A DNA stretch of 64,000 bases from Olsenella sp. SW781 (lineage in GTDB: Bacteria > Actinomycetota > Coriobacteriia > Coriobacteriales > Atopobiaceae). The stretch covers positions 1 to 64,000 of the forward strand of contig NZ_SJOU01000001.1 in assembly GCF_012027725.1 (NCBI RefSeq). Reading direction: 5' to 3'. Below, in pieces: positions 26,598-37,346 of the stretch. Each line of letters starts with the position of its first letter. Positions within the stretch are counted from its first letter, which is position 1. Made by a program: the position numbers and the translations under genes. Under the pieces are notes generated by a model, which searched no databases, was not told the origin of the DNA, and saw nothing but the letters and a program-made list of their open reading frames with translations.

Positions 26598-27692
26598 CTA
26601 CGTCGCCGCTTCGCGCGGGAGCTCGCGCGACCCCTCCATGAGGAGGTGGTCGGACCGCCCGGTCCAGGTGAGGCCGTCGATTCGCTCGAGGTCATGCCAG
26701 AGGCGCTCGCGCCGCGCCCGCCTCGCCTCCAGCGCCCCCGGCCTGAGCCGCAGCTCCTCGAGCCCGAGGTCGCGGCGGATGTGCGAGACGAGCCAGTCGA
26801 GGTAGTCGGGGTCGTCGTAGTGCTCCTTCTCGATCTCGTACGGCTTGACGCCGCAGGCGAGCAGCTCGTTGCGACGATTGGTGTCGCGCCCGGCCTGAAT
26901 CTCGTCGCGATGATAGCCTCCCTGGTAGTCTAGGGCGCAGCCGCGAAACGGGATGGAGCCCTCCGGCGCGTCCGCTGGAGCGAGCAGCATGATGTCGGGC
27001 TTTCTGATGCGCTCGCGCGACGCGGCGAGCGTCGCATCGGCGCGCTCGACGAGGACCGGGTCGTTGAGCGCCACGACCTCGAGGCCGTACCCGCCGAGGC
27101 GCGGGGAGAACTCGAGGCGGTGGACCGTCTTGCTCTCGCGCAGCGACCCGGAGCGCTCCCGCGCGCGTCCGACGGCGCGCCGAAGCTTCGATGCCCCGCG
27201 GGGCGTGCTCGCGCGGTCGAGGTAGTCCAGGATTCGCCTCGTGTTCGTGAGCGGGTCCGATCGCTTGACGAGTCCCTTGCTTGCGCGCGGCTGAATCCCG
27301 TAGTGCCCGCAGAGCTCGTCCACGAGGAGAAGGAGCTCGAGGTCAGTGGCATACTCCGCCATCTGGAGCAGGACGAGCTCCGGCGACGCGCAGTGCACCT
27401 CGGGGGAGAGCGAGAAGAACGAGCCGGGCGGTTGGAGCGCCTGCGTCTGGTGCGCGACGAGCAGCTCGGAGCGATGTCGCGCCGTCGTTCCGGAGACGAT
27501 GACGTGATAGGGCGGCCGGAGCGCCGAGAGCGCCTCGACGCGCCCCAGGGCCTCATCGCATCTTCGCAGTTCGGGCATGCGCTCTGGCGGTCGAGCAGAC
27601 CCTTCTTGCCGGCCTCGCTCTAGGAGTCGTGGTGCGTTCCAGCAGCGGAGAACCTCGAGTGCAGTGGTATGTGAAAGGCAGATGGTCATCAT
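26598..27692 (-). CDS. Unrecognised protein with restriction-nuclease-like C-terminus
   Basis: 364 residues, no close family recognised. The C-terminal third reads KPDIMLLAP ... CALDYQGGYHRDEIQAGRDTNRRNELLACGVKPYEIEKEHYDD, which resembles the D ... G ... H ... D-R-R-x-x-L-x-x-x-G pattern of Vsr/DUF559-like PD-(D/E)XK nucleases. The N-terminal half has no clear motif. No signal peptide or membrane segment. It stands alone on the minus strand, and both ends are flanked by copies of the same 30-bp repeat array (A2 and A3). The start could be the second Met. Function is not assigned; a nuclease is a weak inference. Confidence 0.6.
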   Translation of the reverse strand: MMTICLSHTTALEVLRCWNAPRLLERGRQEGSARPPERMPELRRCDEALGRVEALSALRPPYHVIVSGTTARHRSELLVAHQTQALQPPGSFFSLSPEVHCASPELVLLQMAEYATDLELLLLVDELCGHYGIQPRASKGLVKRSDPLTNTRRILDYLDRASTPRGASKLRRAVGRARERSGSLRESKTVHRLEFSPRLGGYGLEVVALNDPVLVERADATLAASRERIRKPDIMLLAPADAPEGSIPFRGCALDYQGGYHRDEIQAGRDTNRRNELLACGVKPYEIEKEHYDDPDYLDWLVSHIRRDLGLEELRLRPGALEARRARRERLWHDLERIDGLTWTGRSDHLLMEGSRELPREAAT

Positions 27693-27911
27693 GCGTCGAG
27701 CGTAGCGCGCTGCGGGTCGTCTCGGCTGGGGATTGTGCGAAAGCTCGCCAGCTTGCTGCCGCGAAGCGTGCGCGACGCTGACCAGACCATCCGTTCGCGC
27801 AGGTCATACAACTTGACATAAGACGAGGTACTCGAAGAAGGCGTGCCGCGGCCGACCGCGCCCGGTCACAGTCCGACCGTCCACCGCCCGTGCGCCACGA
27901 AACACGCTCGG

Positions 27912-28376
27912 GTGCTCAGTTGCAGAAATGAGTACGAAGCGGTGCTCACTTTCGGATTTGCGTGCGGCGCGGTGCGCACATTCGGAAGTGAGTACCTCCT
28001 CAGCGCGCAGCCGGTCGGGTCGGGCGAGAAGAACCTCGGGTTTTGGTTTGCCCGGCGCCGATGCCGGCCCGATGCGGCACTCATTTCCGAAAGTGCGTGC
28101 TGCGTCGTACACAGCTCCGGAAATGAGTACCGAGGTATGCGCAATTCTGGATATGAGTACCACGCTGCGTGCAGTTGCGGATGTGCGTGCTGCATTGAAT
28201 GCGGTTGCGGGCGTGAGTGCCGTGCTGCGGCGCACTCAGTTCCGGAAATGAGTGCCGTTCCGTGCGCAGTTGCGAAAATGAGTACGGCACGGCACGCAGA
28301 TGCGGAAGTGAGTGCCGCGCCATGAGCAGCTCCGAATCCGCGCGCCCCGCCGCACGCGGCCCCGGATCCGCGTGCC
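27912..28376. repeat. 30-bp-periodic palindrome array A3 (13 units)
   Basis: The gap between the nuclease-like gene and ftsH (27693-28469). Units start at 27915, 27945, 27975, then 28080, 28110, 28140, 28170, 28200, then 28235, 28265, 28295, 28325, 28355: three blocks with 30-bp spacing inside each. The unit at 28230-28255 is a near-perfect palindrome (GGCACTCA ... TGAGTGCC, with one unpaired core position). The preceding 27693-27911 shows nothing recognisable. Confidence 0.85.
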
Positions 28377-28391
28377 GTCCCATGAAGAGGC

Positions 28392-28437
28392 GCCTCCCTC
28401 ACGCGGCTTCTGCTAAGCAGTGAGCGGTGAGGGAGGC
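28392..28437 (-). terminator. ftsH downstream hairpin
   Basis: GCCTCCCTCAC (28392-28402) pairs with GTGAGGGAGGC (28427-28437), with an inner CTGCTAAGCAG stem. It lies 33 bp after the ftsH stop on the minus strand. No long U tract. Confidence 0.6.
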
Positions 28438-28469
28438 ACCTCGTGCTTGGGGCTCGCGGACAGCGGCCG

Positions 28470-30374
<1,905 letters not shown>

Positions 30375-30426
30375 GAGTTGCGGTTACCCTTCGTGCGTGT
30401 CCATACCTGGGTTCTTTGATACCCAG

Positions 30427-30456
30427 ATTATCAGCCCTTAGTTTCGGAACAGACAA
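30427..30456 (-). promoter_or_regulatory. ftsH promoter
   Basis: On the minus strand TTGTCT (30456-30451), an 18-bp spacer and GATAAT (30432-30427). Just downstream CTGGGT pairs with ACCCAG around an 8-nt loop, a leader hairpin of unknown role. Confidence 0.55.
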
Positions 30457-30508
30457 TCTCCCGGTTTGCGTCATGCCGCGCCAGCGGCGTCACCCATCGA
30501 CGGCGTGC

Positions 30509-32401
30509 TCAGGCCCGCGCGCCGGCGTGCTCGGGCAGCTCTCCCGTGCGGTACCCGTCGAGCAGGGCGCGCAGGTCGGAGATCTGCTCGCGGATGTCGG
30601 CGCCCGTGTCGGTGTCGTTGATCGTGAGCGGGCGCGGGTTCACCTCGAAGCGATCGTCGTCGCTCATGATGTCCGTGTTGAGGTCGAGGACGTCGGCGAT
30701 CGAGCCGAAGGGGCGGTGCGCCTTGATGCGCATGCCGTGCGGGTCGGAGATGAGCGTGTAGCCCGCGATGCCCGTCGTCTTGTGGTAGGCCTGGCAGAAG
30801 CCGCCGTCGATGACGATGAGGTGGCCGCCGGCCCGCACGGCCTTCTCGCCCTCCGAGGCGTGGACCGGCGTGTGGCCGTTGATGATGTGGCCGCGGTCGG
30901 GGTTGACGCCGAACTCCTCGAGGATGCGCCGGCAGACCTCGGGGTTGTCCGTGAGGGCGTAGTAGGGGTCGCGCGGCTCGGCCCAGGTGGAGCGGTCCTT
31001 GAAGTAGGTCCGCTCGAAGGTCTTGACCACGCGGCCCGACAGCGGCGAGTAGCGCCCGCACCACAGGTACCACATCCAGTCGAGCGATATCTCGTCGTGC
31101 TCGTGCCAGGCGCGCCGGGCGAGGCGGTCGGCGTAGTCGTAGTAGGCCTTGCCGGCGAGGAGCTGCCCCTGGTGGTTCACGGGGTGGAAGGTCCCGTCCT
31201 CGTTCATGGGGACGCACGCGTGGAAGAGCACGTCGTCGTTGTGGACGAGGTAGGCGCTGCCGCGCTCGTAGAGGAAGTTCACGTGCGCCTGCAGCTTGTA
31301 CGAGGTGCGCACGGCCTCGAGGAGGTTGTCCATGACGCGGATCTCGTCCTCGGAGAGCGCGTAGGGGTCGCTCGGGTCGAGGGTGGGGAAGTCGCTCGAG
31401 ACGAGCTCGTACTCGCGGCCGCCCACCGCGCACACGCCGCGCGCGGGGTCCACGTGGCCCAGCAGCAGGCGGTCCTCCATGTGCCAGTTGGGGTGGCGCG
31501 CGATGGTCTGCCCCTCGAGCTTGAAGAGAATGACCGAGATGGCCTTCTCGAGCGGCGTCATGGCGTCGTCGGCCGCGTAGGTGGCCTCGGCGAACAGGGC
31601 GAGCTCGCGCAGCGAGACGCCGTAGGCGCTCTCGAGGATCTTGAGCGAGTCGTAGCGGATGTTGTTGCGGATTACCGCCGCGAGGCACGTGGCCGAGCCC
31701 GCCGCGGCGCCCATCCACACGATGTCGTGGTTGCCCCACTGCAGGTCGACGGAGTGGTACTCCATCAGGCGGTCGAGGATCTTGTCGGCGTGCGCGCCGC
31801 GGTCGAAGACGTCGCCCACGAGGTGGAGGTGGTCCACGGCGAGCCGCTTGATGAGCGAGGCGAGGCTCACGATGAAGTCGTCCGCCGAGCCCGTGTCCAC
31901 GATCGTGTCGATGATGCGCTGGTGGTAGCGCTGGCGCTGCTCGCCCTCGCCGGGGGCGGCGTGGAGGAGCTCGTCGATGATGTAGGCGTACTCCACCGGC
32001 ATGGCCTTTCGGACCTTCGAGCGCGTGTAGGAGTCGGAGAGGTAGCGCGCCAGGCGCACGAGCCGCATGAGCGTGATGGCGTACCACTCCGCGCTCACGA
32101 CGCCCGAGGCCTTGAGGCGGCGGAGCTTCCGGTGCGGGTAGTAGATGAGCGTGCAGAGGTCCGCCTGCTCGTCGTGGGTGAGCTCGAAGCGGAACGTGGC
32201 CTGCACGCGCTCGCGGATGACGCCCGAGCAGTTGTTGAGGATGTGCTTGAAGGCGTCGTACTCGCCGTGGACGTCGGACACGAAGTGCTCGGTGCCCTTG
32301 GGCAGGTTGAGGATGGCCTCGAGGTTGATGATCTCCGTGTAGGCCGACTGCGCGGTGGGGAACTTCTCGGAGAGCAGCTCGAGGTACTTGCGGTCTGGCA
32401 T
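30509..32401 (-). CDS. fbp: Fructose-1,6-bisphosphatase class 3
   Basis: 630 residues, the large manganese-dependent class found mainly in Bacillota. Metallophosphatase motifs seen are FVSDVHGEYDAF near the N-terminus, HLVGDVFDRGAHADKI, QWGNHDIVWMG, and INGHTPVHASEGE towards the C-terminus. It makes fructose 6-phosphate in gluconeogenesis. The start MPDRKYLELL is chosen because AAGGGA precedes it; two in-frame upstream ATGs lack a ribosome-binding site. It is divergent from the ileS leader. Confidence 0.95.
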   Translation of the reverse strand: MPDRKYLELLSEKFPTAQSAYTEIINLEAILNLPKGTEHFVSDVHGEYDAFKHILNNCSGVIRERVQATFRFELTHDEQADLCTLIYYPHRKLRRLKASGVVSAEWYAITLMRLVRLARYLSDSYTRSKVRKAMPVEYAYIIDELLHAAPGEGEQRQRYHQRIIDTIVDTGSADDFIVSLASLIKRLAVDHLHLVGDVFDRGAHADKILDRLMEYHSVDLQWGNHDIVWMGAAAGSATCLAAVIRNNIRYDSLKILESAYGVSLRELALFAEATYAADDAMTPLEKAISVILFKLEGQTIARHPNWHMEDRLLLGHVDPARGVCAVGGREYELVSSDFPTLDPSDPYALSEDEIRVMDNLLEAVRTSYKLQAHVNFLYERGSAYLVHNDDVLFHACVPMNEDGTFHPVNHQGQLLAGKAYYDYADRLARRAWHEHDEISLDWMWYLWCGRYSPLSGRVVKTFERTYFKDRSTWAEPRDPYYALTDNPEVCRRILEEFGVNPDRGHIINGHTPVHASEGEKAVRAGGHLIVIDGGFCQAYHKTTGIAGYTLISDPHGMRIKAHRPFGSIADVLDLNTDIMSDDDRFEVNPRPLTINDTDTGADIREQISDLRALLDGYRTGELPEHAGARA

Positions 32402-32513
32402 GCGGGGTCCCTTCTCGTCGCGTATCCGTTCCATGGTGTGCCGTCGGTATCGATTCCGCACCCCACAATTCGGCGAGTAGAACAAGCTTGTAACGCGTGC
32501 GCGCCAAACGTGC

Positions 32514-32796
32514 TACCATGCTGCAACAGGCGATGACGGGGAGAGTACCCGGGGTCGCGCGGCCAAGAGAGAGCGGGGACGGTGGGAGCCCGCGGTCGCG
32601 TCCCGGCGAAGATCACCCCCGAGCCGCGGCCCCAAAGCCTGGCGGGAAGGGCGTTCTTCTCGCCGCGCGAGTAGGCGTCGCCGGAGTGGCCGCCGACACA
32701 GGCCAGCCGAGTACGGCGGATATCCGCTCGCTGGGTGGTTCACAAGCGAAGTCGCGTGCGCGCTTCGTCCCAGCAGGAGGGGCGGGCGCGTTTTTT
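32514..32796 (+). promoter_or_regulatory. T-box leader of ileS with promoter and terminator
   Basis: Promoter TGC-TACCAT (32511-32519). The leader begins near 32532 with GATGACGGGGAGAGTA, the AGTA and GAA (32608-32610) halves of the loop E motif; the specifier ATC (Ile) is at 32612-32614, followed by A. The T-box GGGTGGTTCAC (32733-32743) contains TGGT, complementary to the ACCA end of tRNA-Ile. The terminator stem 32757-32790 is followed by TTTTTT (32791-32796). Uncharged tRNA-Ile should allow readthrough into ileS. Confidence 0.9.
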
Positions 32797-32812
32797 CGTG
32801 TCCGGGTAGAGC

Positions 32813-32839
32813 GTGCAAAAGTGCCTGTCACTTTTGCAC
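32813..32839. repeat. GGGACA-type palindrome (family H) between T-box and ileS
   Basis: GTGCAAAAGTG-CCTGT-CACTTTTGCAC, a perfect 11-bp stem. It lies after the T-box terminator and ends 3 bp before the AAGGAGGAG ribosome-binding site of ileS, so it may affect translation. Confidence 0.8.
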
Positions 32840-32855
32840 ACAGAAGGAGGAGAGC

Positions 32856-35687
32856 GTGGCGAAGAACGAGTACAAGAAGACCACCAACCTGCCGAGCACG
32901 GGCTTTCCCATGCGCGCCGGCCTGGCCCAGAACGAGCCCAAGCGCCTGGCGATGTGGGAGGAGAACCACGTCTACGAGCAGATGATCGCCAAGAACGAGG
33001 GGCACGAGAAGTTCGTCCTGCACGACGGCCCCCCGTACGCCAACGGCCCCATCCACCTCGGCCACGCGCAGAACAAGATCTCCAAGGACATCATCAACCG
33101 CTACTGGTCCATGCGCGGCTACCAGACGCCGTACGTCCCCGGCTGGGACTGCCACGGCCAGCCCATCGAGCACAAGGTCGAGACCATGCTCGGCACGGAG
33201 AAGTTCAACCAGCTTCCCACCGAGAAGATTCGCGAGCTCTGCCGCAAGATGGCCGTCGAGCAGGTGGACACCCAGCGCCAGGGCTTCAAGCGCCTGGGCG
33301 TCCTCGGCGAGTGGGACAACCCCTACCTCACCTACGTGAACGACTACGACGCCACCGACGTCGAGATCTTCAAGGCCATCTTCGACGCCGGCGCCATCAC
33401 GCAGGGCTCCAAGCCCGTGCACTGGTGCTCGCACTGCCACACGGCCCTCGCCGAGGCGGAGATCGAGTACGGCGACGAGGTCAGCCCCGCCATCTTCGTG
33501 CGCTTTGAGATGACCACGGTGCCGGAGGGCCTGGAGGCCTGGGCCGGCAGGCTCTTCGTTGACATCTGGACCACCACGCCGTGGACCCTCCCCGCCGACG
33601 ACGCCGTCATCTGCCACCCCGAGGCCACCTACGTGGCGCTCGTCCACGACGGCCGCGCGGAGATCGTGGCCGAGGCGCTCGCCGAGCGCTGCGCCGCCAA
33701 GTTTGGCTACGGCGAGGTTGCACTCGTGCGCGGCGAGGACGGCGAGCCCTGGCGCGCCACGGGCGAGCAGCTCGCGCACAACCGCTACAAGCAGCCGATC
33801 TTTGGCGACCAGGGCGAGACGGGCGAGTTCATCTACGCCGACTACGTCACTCTGGATGACGGTACGGGCATCGTCCACTGCGCGCCCGGCCACGGCGTGG
33901 ACGACTACCTCGCCGGCCAGAAGTTCGGCATCCCCACGGTCATGCCGGTCGACGACGACGGCCGCTTCTTCGTGGGCGACGGCATGGGCACCGGCGGCCC
34001 GTGGTCCGGCATGGAGGTCAACGAGGCCAACCCCAAGATCATCGAGTGGCTGCGCGAGCGCGGCACGCTGATCCTGCACGAGGACATCAACCACAGCTAC
34101 CCGCACTGCTGGCGCTGCAAGGAGCCCGTCATCTTCCGCGCCACGAGCCAGTGGTTCGTCTCGATGGACAAGCCCCTGCGCGGCGGCAAGAGCCTCCGCG
34201 AGCAGGCGCTCGAGGAACTCTCCAAGGTGAAGTTCTACCCCGGTCACGCCATCAAGCGCATCGGCTCGATGGTTGAGGGCCGCCCGGACTGGTGCATCAG
34301 CCGCCAACGCAACTGGGGCGTGCCCATCCCGGCCTTCACCTGCCAGGACTGCGGCGAGACCGTCATGAACGACGACACGCTCGACGCCGTGATCGAGCTC
34401 TTCCGCGAGAAGGGCTCCGACGCCTGGTTCACCGACGACCCCGCGAGCTACCTTGGGCAGTCGTGCGTCTGCCCCAAGTGCGGCGGGCACCACCTCAAGG
34501 CCAACAAGGACATCCTCGACGTGTGGTGGGACTCCGGCGTCTCCCACACCGCCGTCTGCCGCCACCGCGACAACCTCACGTTCCCGGCCGACATGTACCT
34601 CGAGGGCTCCGACCAGCACCGCGGCTGGTTCATGAGCTCGCTCATGACCTCCGTGGGCGCCTACGGCGTGGCGCCGTACAAGTCCGTGGTCTCCCAGGGC
34701 TTCACGCTCGACGGCCAGGGCCGCAAGATGTCCAAGTCGCTCGGCAACGTCATCGACCCCAACGCCGAGTGCGACACCCGCGGCGCCGACATCCTGCGCC
34801 TGTGGGTCACCTCCGTCGACACCTCCAACGACATCCCCTGCGACGGCACGATCCTCGACCACGTGGGCGAGGCCTACCGCCGCTTCCGCAACACGCTGCG
34901 CTTCCTGCTCGGCGAGATCGAGGGCCAGTTCGACCCGGCGACCGACGCCGTGGCTTTTGACGAGCTCCTCCCGTACGACAAGCTCACGCTCGCGCGCCTC
35001 TGCCAGGTCCACGACCAGGTGAGCGCCGCCTACGAGTCCTATCGCTTCAACGTGGTCTACCGCATGCTCTACGACTACGTGATCACGGAGCTCTCCAACG
35101 GCTACCTCAACGCCACCAAGGACCGCGTCTACTGCGGCGAGAAGAACGGCTTCGAGCGCCGAAGCGCCCTCACCGTCTGGGCGCAGATCCTCTCGATGCT
35201 CGTGCACGACCTGCAGCCCATCCTCGTCTACACCACCGACGAGGCCATGAGCTACCTCCCGGAGTCGCTGCGCGACGGCCAGGAGTTCGCCGCCCTTCTC
35301 GACTGGTACCAGGCTCCCTGGACCGCCGAGGAGTACGAGCCCTACCTCGCCGCCTACGACGCCGTCGTCGAGGCCCGCGCCGCCTTCACCAAGGCCTACG
35401 AGACCGCCATCGCCGACGGCACGCTCACCGAGAAGACCACGCAGGCCGCCCGCGCCACTCTGACGGCGCCCGCGGAGCTGCACGCGCTTCTGGCCGGCGA
35501 GCTTGGCTGCGACCTTGCCGAGCCCTTCGTCTGCTCCGAGGTCCTTCTCGCCCAGGGCGACGAGCTCGCCTGCTCAGTTGAGCCCGCGCACGGCGAGAAG
35601 TGCCCGCGCTGCTGGAACTTCCGCGAGCTCGGCGAGGACGGCCTCTGCCCGCGCTGCCACGACGCCGTGGCCGCGCTCGGGGAGTAG
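32856..35687 (+). CDS. ileS: Isoleucine--tRNA ligase
   Basis: 943 residues, bacterial-type class I synthetase. HIGH motif as PIHLGHAQNK near 62, an editing (CP1) domain, KMSKS as GRKMSKSLGN near 623, an anticodon-binding domain, and a C-terminal zinc finger CPRCWNFRELGEDGLCPRCH. The GTG start at 32856 follows AAGGAGGAG. Controlled by the T-box upstream. lspA starts 2 bp after the stop. Confidence 0.97.
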   Translation: MAKNEYKKTTNLPSTGFPMRAGLAQNEPKRLAMWEENHVYEQMIAKNEGHEKFVLHDGPPYANGPIHLGHAQNKISKDIINRYWSMRGYQTPYVPGWDCHGQPIEHKVETMLGTEKFNQLPTEKIRELCRKMAVEQVDTQRQGFKRLGVLGEWDNPYLTYVNDYDATDVEIFKAIFDAGAITQGSKPVHWCSHCHTALAEAEIEYGDEVSPAIFVRFEMTTVPEGLEAWAGRLFVDIWTTTPWTLPADDAVICHPEATYVALVHDGRAEIVAEALAERCAAKFGYGEVALVRGEDGEPWRATGEQLAHNRYKQPIFGDQGETGEFIYADYVTLDDGTGIVHCAPGHGVDDYLAGQKFGIPTVMPVDDDGRFFVGDGMGTGGPWSGMEVNEANPKIIEWLRERGTLILHEDINHSYPHCWRCKEPVIFRATSQWFVSMDKPLRGGKSLREQALEELSKVKFYPGHAIKRIGSMVEGRPDWCISRQRNWGVPIPAFTCQDCGETVMNDDTLDAVIELFREKGSDAWFTDDPASYLGQSCVCPKCGGHHLKANKDILDVWWDSGVSHTAVCRHRDNLTFPADMYLEGSDQHRGWFMSSLMTSVGAYGVAPYKSVVSQGFTLDGQGRKMSKSLGNVIDPNAECDTRGADILRLWVTSVDTSNDIPCDGTILDHVGEAYRRFRNTLRFLLGEIEGQFDPATDAVAFDELLPYDKLTLARLCQVHDQVSAAYESYRFNVVYRMLYDYVITELSNGYLNATKDRVYCGEKNGFERRSALTVWAQILSMLVHDLQPILVYTTDEAMSYLPESLRDGQEFAALLDWYQAPWTAEEYEPYLAAYDAVVEARAAFTKAYETAIADGTLTEKTTQAARATLTAPAELHALLAGELGCDLAEPFVCSEVLLAQGDELACSVEPAHGEKCPRCWNFRELGEDGLCPRCHDAVAALGE

Positions 35688-35689
35688 GC

Positions 35690-36205
35690 TTGGCCGGCGC
35701 GTACGCCACGAACTCCGCCCGCGCGCGGCGGCTGGCGCTCTTCGCGCTGGTCGCCGCCGCGGTCGTCGCGCTCGACCAGGCGAGCAAGGCGGCCGCTCGC
35801 GCGACGCTCGTCCCCGGCGAGCCCGTGACGCTCATCCCGGGCGTGATGGACCTGAGCCTCGTCTACAACACGGGGGCCGCCTTCTCGCTCGGCGAGGGCG
35901 GCGGCCCCGTCTTCGTCCTGCTGGCCGCCGCGATCCTCGTCGCGGGGGTCGTGGTCGCGTGGCGGCGCGTCGATGTGCCGCTGCCGCTCGTGCTCACCGC
36001 CGCCGCCGTCGCGGGGGGCGGCGTGGGCAACGCGATCGACCGCGTGGCGCTCGGCGCCGTCACGGACTTCTTCAAGACGACGTTCGTCGACTTCGCCGTC
36101 TTCAACGTCGCCGACGTCTTCGTCACCTGCGGCGTATTTCTCGCCGTCGTGCTCTGGTGGCGCTGGGACCTCGCCCGCGAGCGCGCCGCGGCGGCGGGGG
36201 AGTAG
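35690..36205 (+). CDS. lspA: Lipoprotein signal peptidase
   Basis: 171 residues with four hydrophobic segments. It removes signal peptides from prolipoproteins in the membrane. Conserved blocks: LDQASKAAAR near 28, VYNTGAAFSLGEG near 60, GNAIDRVALGAVTDFF (first catalytic Asp) near 115 and FVDFAVFNVADVFVTCG (second) near 132. The TTG at 35690 with GGGGAG just upstream is used; the frame is open further into ileS. Followed by rluD-like in the common lspA-rluD order. Confidence 0.94.
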   Translation: MAGAYATNSARARRLALFALVAAAVVALDQASKAAARATLVPGEPVTLIPGVMDLSLVYNTGAAFSLGEGGGPVFVLLAAAILVAGVVVAWRRVDVPLPLVLTAAAVAGGGVGNAIDRVALGAVTDFFKTTFVDFAVFNVADVFVTCGVFLAVVLWWRWDLARERAAAAGE

Positions 36206-36275
36206 CGCCCGCCCGCGCCTCCGCCCGTGATACGATAGCCAGCCGAGGAGCCGCCCGCCGACGAGAGGAGCCCGC

Positions 36276-37304
36276 ATGGCGCAGCGCATCGTGAACCTGC
36301 TCGTGGACCCCGCGGCCGACGGCATGCGGCTCGACGCGTTTCTCGCCACGGGCGACGGCATGCCCTCGCGCTCGGCGTGCGCCCGCCTCGTGGAGGAGGG
36401 CGCCGTCACGATCAACGAGACGCCCGCCACCTCAAAGTCCGAGAGGGTCCTTCTCGGCGACCGCGTCCGCGCGACCCTCGACGAGCCCGAGCCCGAGCTC
36501 GCGGGCGGCCTGCTCGCCCCCAACCCCTACATCCCGCTCGACATCCGCTTCGAGGACGAGTACCTCATCGTGCTCTCCAAGCAGGCGGGGCTCGTCTGCC
36601 ACCCGAGCCCCGGCCACGTCGACGACACGCTCGCCAACGCGCTCGTGGCGCACTGCGGCTACGCGCACCTCGGCATGCTCCAGGGCGAGGAGCGGCCCGG
36701 CATCGTCCATCGCCTTGACATGGACACCTCGGGCCTCATGGTCGCCGCCAAGGACGACGCCACGCAGAGGGCCCTGCAGGACCTCATCCGCCTGCGCGTG
36801 CTCGACCGCCGCTACGTCACGCTCACGCACGGGTACGTGGCGCACGACGAGGGGACCGTCGTCACCGGCATCGCCCGCTCCACGCGCGACCGCATCCGCA
36901 TGGCCGTCTCCGACGCCCCCGGCGCGCGCGAGGCCATCACCACCTTCCGCGTGCTCGAGCGCTTCGAGGCGGCGCGGCGCGACGAGGGCTACACGCTCAT
37001 GGAGTGCCACCTCTACACCGGGCGCACGCACCAGATCCGCGTGCACATGCGCCACGTGGGCCACGCCCTCGTGGGCGACCCGCTCTACGGCCGCGGTGAC
37101 GCCCGGCTGAACCTCGGGCTCTCGCGGCAGTTCCTCCACTCGTGGCGCATCGCCTTCGACCACCCGGCGACGGGGGAGCGCATCACGATCGCCGACCGCC
37201 TGCCGGACGACCTTCTCGCTATACTAGAGGGACTGAGAGAGCGCTCGATGGGCCGGACCGCGGCGGGCGAGGAGATCTGCCCCGCGCTTGGCGCCGGGGC
37301 GTAA
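36276..37304 (+). CDS. RluA-family 23S rRNA pseudouridine synthase
   Basis: 342 residues. An N-terminal S4 RNA-binding domain (about 12-70) is followed by the catalytic domain with the signature HRLDMDTSGLMVAAKD near 144, where the second Asp is the nucleophile, and TGRTHQIRVHMRHVGHALVGDPLYG. This is the RluD/RluA type, modifying 23S rRNA uridines; the exact positions cannot be told. A TACGAT -10-like box lies at 36230-36235. Confidence 0.9.
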   Translation: MAQRIVNLLVDPAADGMRLDAFLATGDGMPSRSACARLVEEGAVTINETPATSKSERVLLGDRVRATLDEPEPELAGGLLAPNPYIPLDIRFEDEYLIVLSKQAGLVCHPSPGHVDDTLANALVAHCGYAHLGMLQGEERPGIVHRLDMDTSGLMVAAKDDATQRALQDLIRLRVLDRRYVTLTHGYVAHDEGTVVTGIARSTRDRIRMAVSDAPGAREAITTFRVLERFEAARRDEGYTLMECHLYTGRTHQIRVHMRHVGHALVGDPLYGRGDARLNLGLSRQFLHSWRIAFDHPATGERITIADRLPDDLLAILEGLRERSMGRTAAGEEICPALGAGA

Positions 37305-37346
37305 GGAAGCGAGAAGGACCGCGAGCAGACCGCGAGGGGTGTCGCC

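Noticed and set aside
26272-28402. Several short open frames of 60-180 codons on both strands inside the repeat arrays
   Set aside because: The 30-bp period is a multiple of three, which keeps frames open artificially; the products are repetitive and have no ribosome-binding sites.
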